Made by a program: the position numbers and the translations under genes. The notes beneath the pieces were generated by a model that saw only the letters and a program-made list of their open reading frames with translations, searched no databases and had not been told where the DNA came from. Below are positions 41,901-52,830 of a DNA stretch of 64,000 nt, in pieces. The stretch lies in the NCBI GenBank assembly GCA_030248215.1, contig JASANG010002129.1, positions 219,812 through 283,811 on the forward strand, written 5' to 3'. The stretch is from Enoplolaimus lenunculus. Lineage: Eukaryota; Nematoda; Enoplea; Enoplida; Thoracostomopsidae. Every line of letters begins with the position of its first letter. The stretch's first letter is position 1.

Positions 41901-44900
41901 TATTTGCATGGGGATGGATCGGTATTAATTTATTATTTTACGGCTATGTACGTATCATTTTCGCACTGAATTACTGACGAAAAATCTATTTGAATGCTAT
42001 GTGACCTCCGCAACCATATTCGTAATGAATTATTAACGTAAAACCTTACTAAGGTATTTGAACGCTGAATGGCAACCAGTAGGTATTTTGTACCCAACAG
42101 TAATTTTCAGCATACTGTTCCATTGCTTCTGTGAACGTTGCCGGTACCCAGCATTGTATTGGTTGTCCAACGTACTGTTTTGCACTGACAAGTATTGCAA
42201 ATGCAATTAGCATCGCTGCAGTATAATAATGATTCAACTGATCAACAAAATCATCATCGTAGCGCGGTTGTAGATGTCTCAAAGCTGCTGCTAAATAAAA
42301 CAGCAACATTCCGGAACTTTCACCACCACTTGCAGCTGCAATATATCCACCACGCGACGGGAAATCCGAATAAATTTCAATAAATTTCGGCGATTCCGCT
42401 TTAGGTGGCGGATTAATTTGTTGCTGTTGCGGCTGTTGTTGCTGTTGTTGTTGCTGTTGCTGCTGTGTTGCGGCTGCGCCTGATAGCGAACCTCGTCGAG
42501 TTGCGTCGTCAATCAACGGCGAATCAAGACCGACTCCGGCTCCAGGTGGTGCGATAGGGCATGCACTCGCACTAGAGCGTTGAGTATCACCAGCTGAAAG
42601 TGCGTTCAGTGAAATAGAACTGAATACTGATCTTCGTCGCCGTTGTTGTTGAGCGTGTTTGTTTTGGTCGCTACCGCGATTTCCACCGGCGCCACCCAAG
42701 CCTAGACCACCAGGTCCAGTACGTTCTGCCGCAGCAGCACCTGCAACTCGATCTGCACCGCCTTGAGTTAAGTCCAGTGAGCTAGCCGCTCGTGACGATC
42801 GTCTACTGTCTTCTCCGCCGAAACCGCACCCTAAGCTTGATTCAGCTGATACGTCTGGAAATGGCAGTAGCCGCCGTTTGTCAATTTGCCATTTGGTCGT
42901 GCGTGTTTTCAAGTCAACTTTATGGTCTGGATCAAACACGTCGTCATCATCCTGGAAAAATTATCGAAAATGGTCATTTTCAATGCGCTAAAACTTAGTT
43001 ATCGTTCTCGTGGAAGGTTAATACAAACAGTTTTGTATAGATGGCGTTCTAAAAATCTACATCAAAAATTCGGTCCTTCGCTTCTGGCGAGAGTTCAGTG
43101 TAGATATCACGTCATCTGATACGCGTTCACCTGATAAATGAAAACAATTGAATGACGTGTAAATGAAAACATAAAGATGGATGATCTTTATGATCTTTAA
43201 CCAGACAATTTTTATACAATGCAATTACGTTTTTAATTGTAAAATTTTTTCTTCTTAAATGAACTGAAACTACTTTTATACAAGTATCCGCGAGTATTTT
43301 CACAAAACTGTCCACATCAGCTACAAGCATAAACTCGCTCAGGTAAACTCTGCTCCATTACTGGCAGCAGATGTTGCACACACTGGCAAGTGGATACAGG
43401 CTGTTTTATGAAATAATAAAACAAATTAAATTACCTATTATTCCATCATTTTTAAACGTTTTTCAACCGTTAAATTTGATGTTTACGCTACTACAGCGGT
43501 CAATTAAATAAATTTTAAATGAATTCTTCAGGCAGTGTTCGTTAAATTTGCATAGGGTTATTCCTTGAGCTGGAACCACTTGGTTCTTGAGATAAGCATG
43601 ATTTTTAGCCAAATCAGATCCATAACTAGAAATTATACCCCTGATGATACCTTTGTCTTCTCTTTAGATAAAAGTCAGTACTCTAAGAAAAAATTTTTGA
43701 TCAGAGGCTGAGGATTCTGCGCCGTGCACAGTAAACAATTCGGCTGGGCCACAAAATGTGTCATAGCTCAGGGTTTACAACTACTCGTTAACCCTGCATA
43801 AAATAACAGAGGCTGTAAACAAGTGTTGGCATTACCTCAACGCGTGTCATAAAGCGAACCCTGAGCCACGACACATTTTATGTCCCAGCCGAATTTTACA
43901 TTATAATGTAAACGATGCATTATGTGTACCATTAGTAGTATATTAAATTCCCAAATTTTGTAAACTTGGAGCAGCAACGAGCACGATTACAACAATTGAA
44001 ATACAAAGAAACTTGAAAAATTACTGTAGATTTTGACGACGGAACTTTCGTAATTCCAGTAAAAAGTAATTTTTAATTATTAATTTCAAAATTAACGCAC
44101 TTCAAATTTTTTATATATATGCATGCTCTGTTTCTTTTTGGGAAAGAATCTAAAGCACATTTTGCATCGGTGCTAAAGCTCACGTTGCTCTCTATATTAC
44201 ATATTATATAGAAACGATTATTAGTGAAAAACCGACATTTCCCAGGGCATTTATACACGAATTACAACCATTTCATTATGTTCCAACAGAATATTTTCAT
44301 ATATGACAACTGGCAATAAATCTTTGCTCAATCATTGTTCTGACCGGTAATAAGTAATTGGTTCTCATAATCATTGCAACTACAACTCATACAACGCAGG
44401 TGTTTTACGATGATAGGTTTTTGAGTTTCGTAATTTAGGCTTTGTCTAGACATACGAGTAAACGTAATAATAGATTAAGATAGTGTTCGTGGACAAGTTT
44501 GCGAACCAGCCCGGCAATCAAGAAAGGAGATGGATTCTTACACGGGGCATTTAGTAAGTTTGCTATTAACATAGATTTATTATGTTTACGCAGACGACTA
44601 ATAGACGAAAGGTAATTTTTAGAATTTTAGGCTTAGGTTTAGTCGAGCCACTATACAAATTAGTACTATAGGTTACGCATAACCTTAGGAAAGCGTGGAA
44701 CAATTGGTATTTAGACAAATATTACGCGAGTGTCTACTTTCACACAAAATGTGTCCAGCTCATAAATAAGTCATCAAAAATAAACTTGATCGAGAAAACT
44801 GATAGCGTACCGTTATTAAAAGTCATGTTCATTCAATACGTTTGACGTTGCAAAAACCTTTTCTCAAATTAAGTTTGTTGCACTGCCGTATCCAAAAGTA

Positions 44901-47900
44901 CCGCATGGGTCATGCGCTCGCAAGCTGGAAACAAACCCAAAGTTTGCACTTTAGGTTGAGTACCAAAAAGGTGATTGGTTTCTGGGATTTTTTAACATCA
45001 TATACCGTTCGATATTCCGAATGCACAATTCGGTATCCGGCTTAACAGGACAGATCTTGACCAAATCTGGCCCTGAGGCCGATTTATTTATCTAGTATAT
45101 ACCCATACTAGTGAATACTTATAAAATTTTAAGCGTCAATAGTTTCAAATGAAGGATTCAGTTGCCATGATCGCCGCCGTGCTGGGAGGAGGCTTCACTG
45201 GTCCCTATTTTGATCTGCCCCGGCCGCTACCCGTTAGTTCTCATGTGTATCCTAAATCAATTAATTTAGGTTTAAATATAGTACCTAGATAATGCTAATT
45301 AATAGTTTAAAGCCCTATTCACACTTGCAACTTTTTGCAGCAAAAACTTGTACATGCAACTTGCATGCGCAAGTTTTGTCACAAAGCAGCTTTGAATTTC
45401 TTGCAGCTGCAAATAATTCACTGAAATTCATGCCATAATTCATACGTGTGAACGCAGTTGCAAGCCGCTTGAATCTCTTGCACCTGTATTTTGATTGGTT
45501 GATCCAATACTGTGTTGTTGTGCATTTCTTGAATTAATTCACTTTTTGAACTTATGCAAGAAGCTTGAATTAATTAAAATATCAAATTTGTTTAATATTT
45601 TGCAGTTTATAGCAATGTTGACGCGATTGGTTTTTACATTTTTAAGCACTAAATAGAACAGTATGAAAGCGTTTTCAAGTCACAAATTTTCGAGCAACAC
45701 CTTCTTTACGCGTGAACGGTTCTTTCAGCTAACACTTGCAACTGCAAGTTTGTTGGAAAATTGATTCGCAAAACTTGCAGCTGCAAATTGTTCATGATGA
45801 ATATACGCCAAGAAATAATTCATACGTCTGAATATCGTTGCAAATGGAATTAATACATCATCATTGGCTGAACTGATAATCCATAGATTCTGCTTGATAT
45901 TTATTTCAGTTGTCTGCAAATTATTCTAATAAAATTGTGTCAAGATTCAGAAGGAATGTGATGTACCTTTGTAAATACTTGCAGTTGCGAGTATTTCGTG
46001 CAATTTGCACTTGCGAGTTCTCGCTACAAAAACTTGCACGTAGGAATAAGGCTTAAAAAGAGGTACTATTCAGGAATCGTTTCAAAAATACAAAAAGCTT
46101 TGCGCGTTTGAAAAAAGCGTTTATATTGATGCGAAAATAGCGTTTTATTAAACGCCAACGAAGTGTTAGTATAGCGTGTTAATACGCAACAATTCATTTC
46201 AGCGTTTTTAAAGATGACACGAATTACATATTCTAAAACAAGGTTAAATTTTCTGGAGACCTTAGCAATCGACATAATGGAAACCGAAGCGCAAAATGGA
46301 TATCAATGTATTAAAGATTCAAAGATGTTTAATTTTTCTGCTACCACAATTGTGAGGCATGCAATTATTCACCGGGCTTTGAAAAAAAATTAAAGAAAAA
46401 ACAGTGGATGCACCGATATTTTAAGATTTTGGATGAATTTCGTAATTTTCATTTCGTATCGAACAATTGAACCGTATATGCAATAAAAAATTGCGAGTTA
46501 TATACTTGATTTTAACTAAATTAAATTGAAACATAAAAACAGCAGAATTTCCAATTTCTATAACGGAAACGAAAACGGACTTCGAAACTTACCGGAAACC
46601 GAAACGAAAACGGATATCTGGTTACACCGTATCTGCTAGTAATTATAAGTATTATTCCTTGTTGGACGTTGTTATCAAATTGGAAACAAATGAAGGTGTT
46701 TTAAATTGTCTAACAGTATTGTTTCCAGTTAAATTAAAGTAGATGGCTTTGGATGTCAACAAAACTTTGAATATGTATATCTACAAGCCTCAGTTTAGTT
46801 AGATTTTAAAATCAAACGAACTTGCATGCATGACAATAACTTTACATTGCCTGTTACCGTTTGACAAATGAGTCAGATCAATGTTTCAACAATGGAATAC
46901 TACATGTATATTCTCATTTACAGGTTGGAACCGAATATCCGTTCTTTATAAAAATCTATCAGTTTTCGATATCAAAATTCTAGATATTCCGTTATTCTTA
47001 TACTCATGGTTAGTTGTAAACCACTTAACAATCATTCATTTTTTCAATACACATATGCTGCACTTGTTTAATTTGAAGCAAAACTTAAGAAATCCATCGT
47101 AAAGCTTTAAAACGTCTGAGTGCACCCGTTGTTTTTTAATTTTAGAAAGCCCGCAATGAAAATTTGCATGCCTCAATTATGATGACACAAAAATAATGCA
47201 TTGTTACTAAACTTTACACTTTAATATCCATTAGCATTTCCGTTATTTCGATCAGTATTTTCCGTTTCCGTTATCTTAAATGTCCGTTTGCACCCTGTAT
47301 TATTATTTGTGACCCTTGAATGAAAACAGTGTTTACTTATTTTGTTCACACTACTGAAGGCACATAGAGACCAAGTTTCAATTAAATGCTTCTGGTTCAA
47401 CTTTAGAAATACCGTTGCCCAACTAAAAGTTTCGGTTGTAACTTTACGAGCGATTAATAGCACCGATGTCGTTGACACGACTCTGGATAAAACTGTTTGG
47501 GCCAGCTTCGAAATGATGTTTCACGGTTCATTTAATTCGACTAAGTTTTATTTAGATTTTCATTTATATACAAGTCGTGTTTGTTGTTAAATGACAAAGT
47601 TCAAGTTCTCTTGCGCTTTCTGATGACGACAGAAACATTACAGACTGTAATTCTAGAGGGTAAGTGGTTTAACTTCACAGGAAACTTTATAGTCAATTTC
47701 AATATTGTATACTTTAAATTCATTTTAGCCACCTTAAAGCTTTTGAACGAATTAAATTTCGGTAATATAAATGTAATTTCAGACAAATTCTAAAAACTAC
47801 TACGCTACATAGCTAGAAAGAAAGTGCCGCCTATTTTCACGATATTGTTTAACCTTATTTCTTGTGTACTCTAGTGTAGTTTTATGACCGTCCCAGCATA

Positions 47901-50900
47901 GGTTTAGAATCCAAATAATGAAAGTAGAAATGAAACTACTGTTTCAATAATTGATTCGGGTTACAAAGGCAGTTTAATTATACCGGACCTGCAGATTTCT
48001 GTACTTGAAATAGGCAATAGAAAATGCGAAATAGTTCGGCTTGTAAACAGTAAAAATACGGAAAACGGAGAGTGTTTCAAATATCGTTAGCTAAAACAAA
48101 AATCAACGCAGAATTTTGCGATAGGAATCGCGAAGCAACATGTGAAATAGTCTATTCTGAAACATGAGTACATGTACTCTACAAACGAGAGAAGCCCTAT
48201 CAGGAAAAAAGCTGGTTTAGAATTGTTGGTAAGACATAAACCCCCATGATACTTGCAAACCCCCATTACACCTGCAATTACCATTTTTTACAAAATCATG
48301 TTCGATTGAGAGAGATGAAAGTAAACATCGACTCTGTTACAAGATACTGCAGAGAGCCGACTAAGAGAAGAAAGACTGATATTTATTTGGCCTCTACAGA
48401 GGGTATCCCCAGTTATTTGGTTACGGACTGTTATGTATTTTTAACCGGCCCTCCGCCACCCTTCGTCACTGATATATATCCGGTTTTGCAACTATCCGTT
48501 GAGTTAAACTTGTAATTGTCTTGTAACAAAAGCTTGAGGGATAATGCAAGGTTATACTTAGGAATGTACTTTTAAAACCTTAGTATGCTTTAGAGTTTCT
48601 AAGTCAAATTTATACATTTGGTCCTGGAGTCATTTATACACTACAATTAAGGATAATTGACCTTTATGGACTCTACTTAGGGTTTAGGAACTATATCTGC
48701 TTACGGATTCTTATTAATGATACAGACTGCTATTGATTAGGACTCAACATGGGGACCCCTCTTATTACCTCCTCTCCTCTAGGGTTGCGCTACACTTTTG
48801 GTGGGCCCTATTGAACCTGTTTGGGGGGGCGACCCACATTCAAATATACTTAAGCTTAATCGTTCCAAAATCATCCCATGTGACATTTAGTCTTGCCCCG
48901 CTGGCCGGTTTCTCGCAAGACCGCATAGAGTAGGCTTTTCGGAATTTTTGCAGTTTTAATTTAACCATACATTGGTTGCACAAAAATTCTCTTGATCTCA
49001 ATATCTAAACAAACAAAACTACCGTTTTATTTTTTAAACAATATTTGATTGTAGTTTAGGCTTTACCGAACCAAAAAAATGCCAATGTTGATGTAACGTT
49101 TTTGAAGATTGTTGCCAGCGTTTTGATTCCGATTCCGGTATACTCCAGTTCCGTTTTGCGCCCTGCTTCACATGCTAATTGATAAAAATTGATCAACACA
49201 CTATGTATTCAAGGCATTTGTGTGGCCTCACAAACAAAAATCCTCGCTACGCACGCTTGTCACCCGTACGGCGCCGGCACCGTCCGTCACCATCTGGTGC
49301 CGTCCGTCACTATATGGTATCATACGTGTGTAATTTGCGTACGATAACTCACGCTGACGACTGCGCTGCATGACGAGCATAGCGTCACCCATTTTAGGGT
49401 CACTACATACCTAACCCGAATCAGTGGGATCTTACGAATCGTAGGAAATTCGTCAGGTCGAGCTCCAACATACTGCGTGTAACACAAATGATATTAGCAT
49501 TTGAAGTGAAATTAATATAGATTATCTTTCATTTGGTACAACATGTATAAAAAGGCTGGCCCACGCTACTTCGAGGAACGAACCATTTTTTTCGCATAAC
49601 TATAAGAGTATATTTAAGCATAAAATTAAGACTAATTTTATTGTTTATGTTTAGTTATAGACTTATCCTTTACACTGACGCTTTGGTCAAAGAGTATTCT
49701 TATACTACTGTTACGTCCCTCAATATAACGTTGACCAAAAGGTTTAAACGAGAAAAATAAAATATATCCGCTACAAATTGAAAAATTCTATTACCGATTG
49801 AGGCCGTTGCATTCATACATTGGTTTCGACCAATTTTCAGATCTGTTAGCAAATCTTTTAAAATTAAAAAGCTAAAGAAACCATGGTTATGGTAAAACTG
49901 TTATTTTGAAAACCATATCTACAGAATATAAGAAAGGTTCAAGTAACACTACAAAAAGCGGTCTGCTTGTTGTTTGGTGTAAGCATACATTGTTGTTCCA
50001 GCAATTGAGTAATATTTTAAATATGCGGTAGCCGAAAAACATTTCAGGAAGGACTAAGCTAAAAAGATGGTCCGACAAGGCCAGAATATTTGCTTTCTAG
50101 CCAGCATTCTGAATTTCTGCGGTTCCCATCACAATGCGGGTGATAGCGTTTTATAACTTTGAACCAGTGAATCGACCTTTACATTGAATGAAGACATACC
50201 GCTCGGTTGTTGTTGTACAAGAGATATTTGAAAATATTGAATATTAGGTTGACGATATGTAAATATGGTTTTAACCCTTCTTCAGCCAATATCGCATCCG
50301 TAATTGCATACCGCAAATATATATTTTAGGTTTATTTAAACGAAATTTTTAGAAAACTAAATTCAACTATTACCACACTAAACCATATTCACACGTGAAA
50401 ATTTTTGCAGTAAAAACTTGCACGTGTATAAACTTGCATGTCCAAATTTGGTCACAAAGCAGCTTTTAATTTCTCGTAGCTACAAATTATTCACTGAAAT
50501 TCATGTGATTTAATATAATTCACACCTGTGAACGCAACTACAATTCGCTTGAATTTCTTGCACCTTCAGTTTGATTGGTCAATCGGAATGTTCCTTTGAA
50601 AATATCTGCAGCTGCAAGTATTTCGTGCAAGATACAGCTGAGAGTTCTCGCTGCAATTTCCGGCAAAATTCTAGCGATACTCTTTTATTCTCAAAAGTTT
50701 GTTTAGAAACGTGGCATACATTCTTCATCAACCCACCAAAGTGAGGGGGTGCGGTGAAAACAACGCGTGCTGGAACATTTTACACCATGTTCACCCCAGT
50801 TAGTTGCACACTCTTGCCTAAAAGAGCGATCATCCACTCTTGCTTTAAAGCTTGTATATAGCAAAACACATTTACCGCTTGCAAACCGCAATTTTAGAAT

Positions 50901-52830
50901 CAGTAAAAACGCTACACTTTCGTGATGATTATTCAGCTTTTCGTACTTTTAAATTAACTTGCATTGCAACTTTAACAAGACATTGCGGCGTATCGGCAAC
51001 CAAGCAATAAAATTGCCCCCAAAAAGTTTACTATCCGCCCACTAACCTTTGCTGCATTGTCAACATCAGACTGTGAGTGTCCCAATGTTAAATTTGTCAC
51101 TTCAGCGTCATTTTCTGCGTCTGAATACGTCTCTGAATGCTGTTTGTCGTGTTCTTCGATAGAATAAAACGTAGGAAATGTTGTTTGACGTCTGCGTTGT
51201 CTTCGTACCATCGCTTGACCGTATTCGCTAATTTGTCGTTGTTGACCGGAGGCACTTCCAGCGCTAATTCCAGATCCGGCGCTCGAGACAGATGCACCAC
51301 CTGTGAAAGGGCGTGTATATGTACAACGAGAACAGTGATACTCGCAGCGCAGCAGCCGGCAGCCAGTCTCGCCCATTTTAAAGTCAGAAAATTTTGCATG
51401 ACATATAGTGGATAATATACAATAGAAAAACAGTAAGGTCGCTTAGCTTACCATACAACTTAGAAAGCATTTGATATACCTATCGCTAGATTCGCTCGCG
51501 GTGTCTCAGCGCTTGTGGCTATTTGTTTTTGCATCAGCTGGTGCGGCCCTGTAGCTTTCACAAACGTTAAACTGGCAAAACATATTACTGATTTAGTGAT
51601 TTATGATCTTAATAAGGTTGGGGTCCCATTGAGTTTAATACAACTTGAACGCTAAACAAGATGGGCTCCGTCATTCAATATTGAAATAAAAAAATTTCTA
51701 ATAAAGCCCTCTTTGTGTTTTCGTGCACTAACTTGAAAATCGCTACTTAACGATCAAATATACTAAAACGAAAGAAATCTTTTTGTGGGGGAAGTTTTCC
51801 GCTGCGACGGGGGGAAGTAAAAGTGCCAGAAATATAACCCCAAGATTGAGGGCTATAAAACAACAGACAACTTATACCAACTTTAGAATAATCTGTTGAC
51901 TGTAAGATGTTAAAACGCAGTTGTTTCGCTCACTACTTTGCTCACAAAACACCATATACGATTATATTCTCCCGAAATGAAATGCTCACTACGTTCTTGT
52001 TCTGTACCTGTGTTTGCTGCTCCAATTTGTCTTCGATGTCGTTGAATCGCACTATCTGTTGCGCCTGACATTCGACGTCCAGACGCCGATGCTGGGGGCA
52101 TTCCAGGTTCGCGAAATGTTGTTTGACGACTTCCAGCGCTTGATGACGATTTCCGGCGGATTGGTTCCGGTTTGACAAGCATTGGCTGGTCTGGCCCGGG
52201 ATTATCTTCCTCATCAGAGCCGTCATTAGCTGCTATTTCCACAGTTTCTTCATCACTGAAACCGTTTTGCGGTTCTTCAATGAGCGGAATTACAGAAGGC
52301 GCCCCTGCTGAATCGAACAAACGCCGAGACTCAGGTGCGCCAGAATAGAGCCCGGGAGTAGATGCAACCGACGACAATGTAGGTCCTTGAAACGGCCCAA
52401 GCGGACCTCCCGTAGGTTGGGTGTGCCCAATTACTCCGCATGAGCGCTTACGTTTAGAAAGTAAGTTCCCAGCGCCAAATAACGGATTTTTACCACCACT
52501 AGGCTTGTCGCGATGCGGTCCAGAACCCCCAACCGCAGAGGTAGAGCCGAAATTTTTCGGGATCGGTATTTCAAATGCGTTGCTATAGCGCTTTTTAGCC
52601 CAATTAGCTGTCGCTGCTGATAGTGGGGCTTGAGAGCGGGCTGTAAACGGTGGGGGTGATGATTTTTCGAGCGGTAGACTGCAATGAGACGGGCAGTCTG
52701 GTTCGATCCGGACTGCATCCAACGGAGCACCAAGTGATTTTGGAACGGGTCTCGATGGAGGTGCTGTTTCGGATGCTGAGGCATCCGGTTTTGTTGGTGT
52801 GAACGGATTTTGATTGGAACCTGGTTTCAT
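38968..52830 (-). CDS. Innexin with a ~570-residue N-terminal extension (UNC-7-like)
   Basis: Six exons on the minus strand: 52830-52008, 51300-51047, 42951-42050, 41048-40918, 40132-39743, 39428-38968. They sum to 2961 nt (986 aa), all junction phases agreeing. Innexins form gap junctions and hemichannels in the plasma membrane. The core (about residues 574-986) has four membrane segments, [17 protein letters not shown], the first loop with paired cysteines ([11 protein letters not shown] ... YCWVQNTYW), the signature YYQWVPF before TM2, the second loop cysteines (TLCDF ... HTIQCVI) and a typical C-terminus. The extension is disordered, Gly/Ser/Pro-rich, with a poly-Gln run and several RRxS motifs. 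Start at 52830 follows an in-frame stop. An internal ATG at 42309 ([16 protein letters not shown]) matches the usual innexin start and would give a 413-residue short form. Exons 3-6 are certain; joining exons 1-2 rests on phase fit and similar composition. Confidence 0.85.
40426..40775. mobile_element. MITE, GTAACCGGATA family, in innexin intron 4
   Basis: Ends CAGGATGTATTAACCGGATA and CTATCATATACATCCTG are inverted; interior matches 38539-38870 (TTTCCGTTATAGAAATAACG, TTCAATATCCGTTTTCCGTT). 350 bp. Confidence 0.78.
42050..43136. other. Innexin exon 3 flanks
   Basis: Intron 3 (41049-42049) has a lone CAGTGGCGGATCCA element end at 41130 and no gene. Upstream of exon 3, intron 2 runs 42952-51046, about 8.1 kb, and holds the elements listed separately plus an innexin relic. 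I see no other gene in it. Confidence 0.45.
43737..43895. mobile_element. Short MITE with 39-bp terminal inverted repeats
   Basis: AATTCGGCTGGGCCACAAAA through AGCTCAGGGTT is matched in reverse by AACCCTGAGCCACGACACAT through CAGCCGAATT. 159 bp, few mismatches, in innexin intron 2. Confidence 0.85.
45311..46055. mobile_element. Inverted-repeat element rich in TTGCAGCTGCAA (probably two nested copies)
   Basis: Left end AGCCCTATTCACACTTGCAA, right end TTGCACGTAGGAATAAGGCTT. Inside, TTGCAGCTGCAAATAATTCA and a second TTGCAGCTGCAAATTGTTCA with similar following sequence suggest one copy within or beside another. A single shorter copy lies at 50380-50660. Confidence 0.65.
46270..46630. mobile_element. 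MITE, GTAACCGGATA family, reverse orientation
   Basis: Interior TTAAGATTTTGGATGAATTT and TCTATAACGGAAACGAAAAC, right end CGGATATCTGGTTACACCGT, match the reverse complement of 38539-38870. Confidence 0.7.
46921..47297. mobile_element. MITE, GTAACCGGATA family, forward orientation
   Basis: Left end CAGGTTGGAACCGAATATCC, right part TTAATATCCATTAGCATTTC and TTCCGTTTCCGTTATC, ending TGTCCGTTTGCACCCTG. Confidence 0.6.
49887..50125 (-). pseudogene. Decayed innexin exon fragment inside the innexin's own intron
   Basis: Translated on the minus strand this reads [19 protein letters not shown] and then [11 protein letters not shown]. The genuine innexin exon 5 has [19 protein letters not shown] and then [12 protein letters not shown]. 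The distance from the AN pair to FFGYRI is 16 residues here and 17 in exon 5. A stop codon lies just upstream and no proper splice frame is visible. It looks like a relic of an exon copy (TM3 to second extracellular loop). The orientation is the same as the host gene. It could also be left from a neighbouring innexin paralogue. Confidence 0.5.
50380..50660. mobile_element. Inverted-repeat element, TTGCAGCTGCAA family (short copy)
   Basis: AACCATATTCACACGTGAAA, TTGGTCACAAAGCAGCTTTT, GTTTGATTGGTCAATC and GAGAGTTCTCGCTGCAA follow the same order as in 45311-46055. Confidence 0.65.
50700..50842. mobile_element. Right half of a CAAGAGTGGATAA-family MITE
   Basis: GAGGGGGTGCGGTGAAAACA, CAACGCGTGCTGG, CAGTTAGTTGCACACTCTTG and GATCATCCACTCTTG match the right half of 35887-36193; the left half is missing. 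Confidence 0.65.

Noticed and set aside
42049-42939. Innexin exon 3 read as a stand-alone gene starting at 42939
   Set aside because: That codon is GTG, and an acceptor at 42952 with upstream phase-matched exons fits better. The credible internal start is the ATG at 42309.
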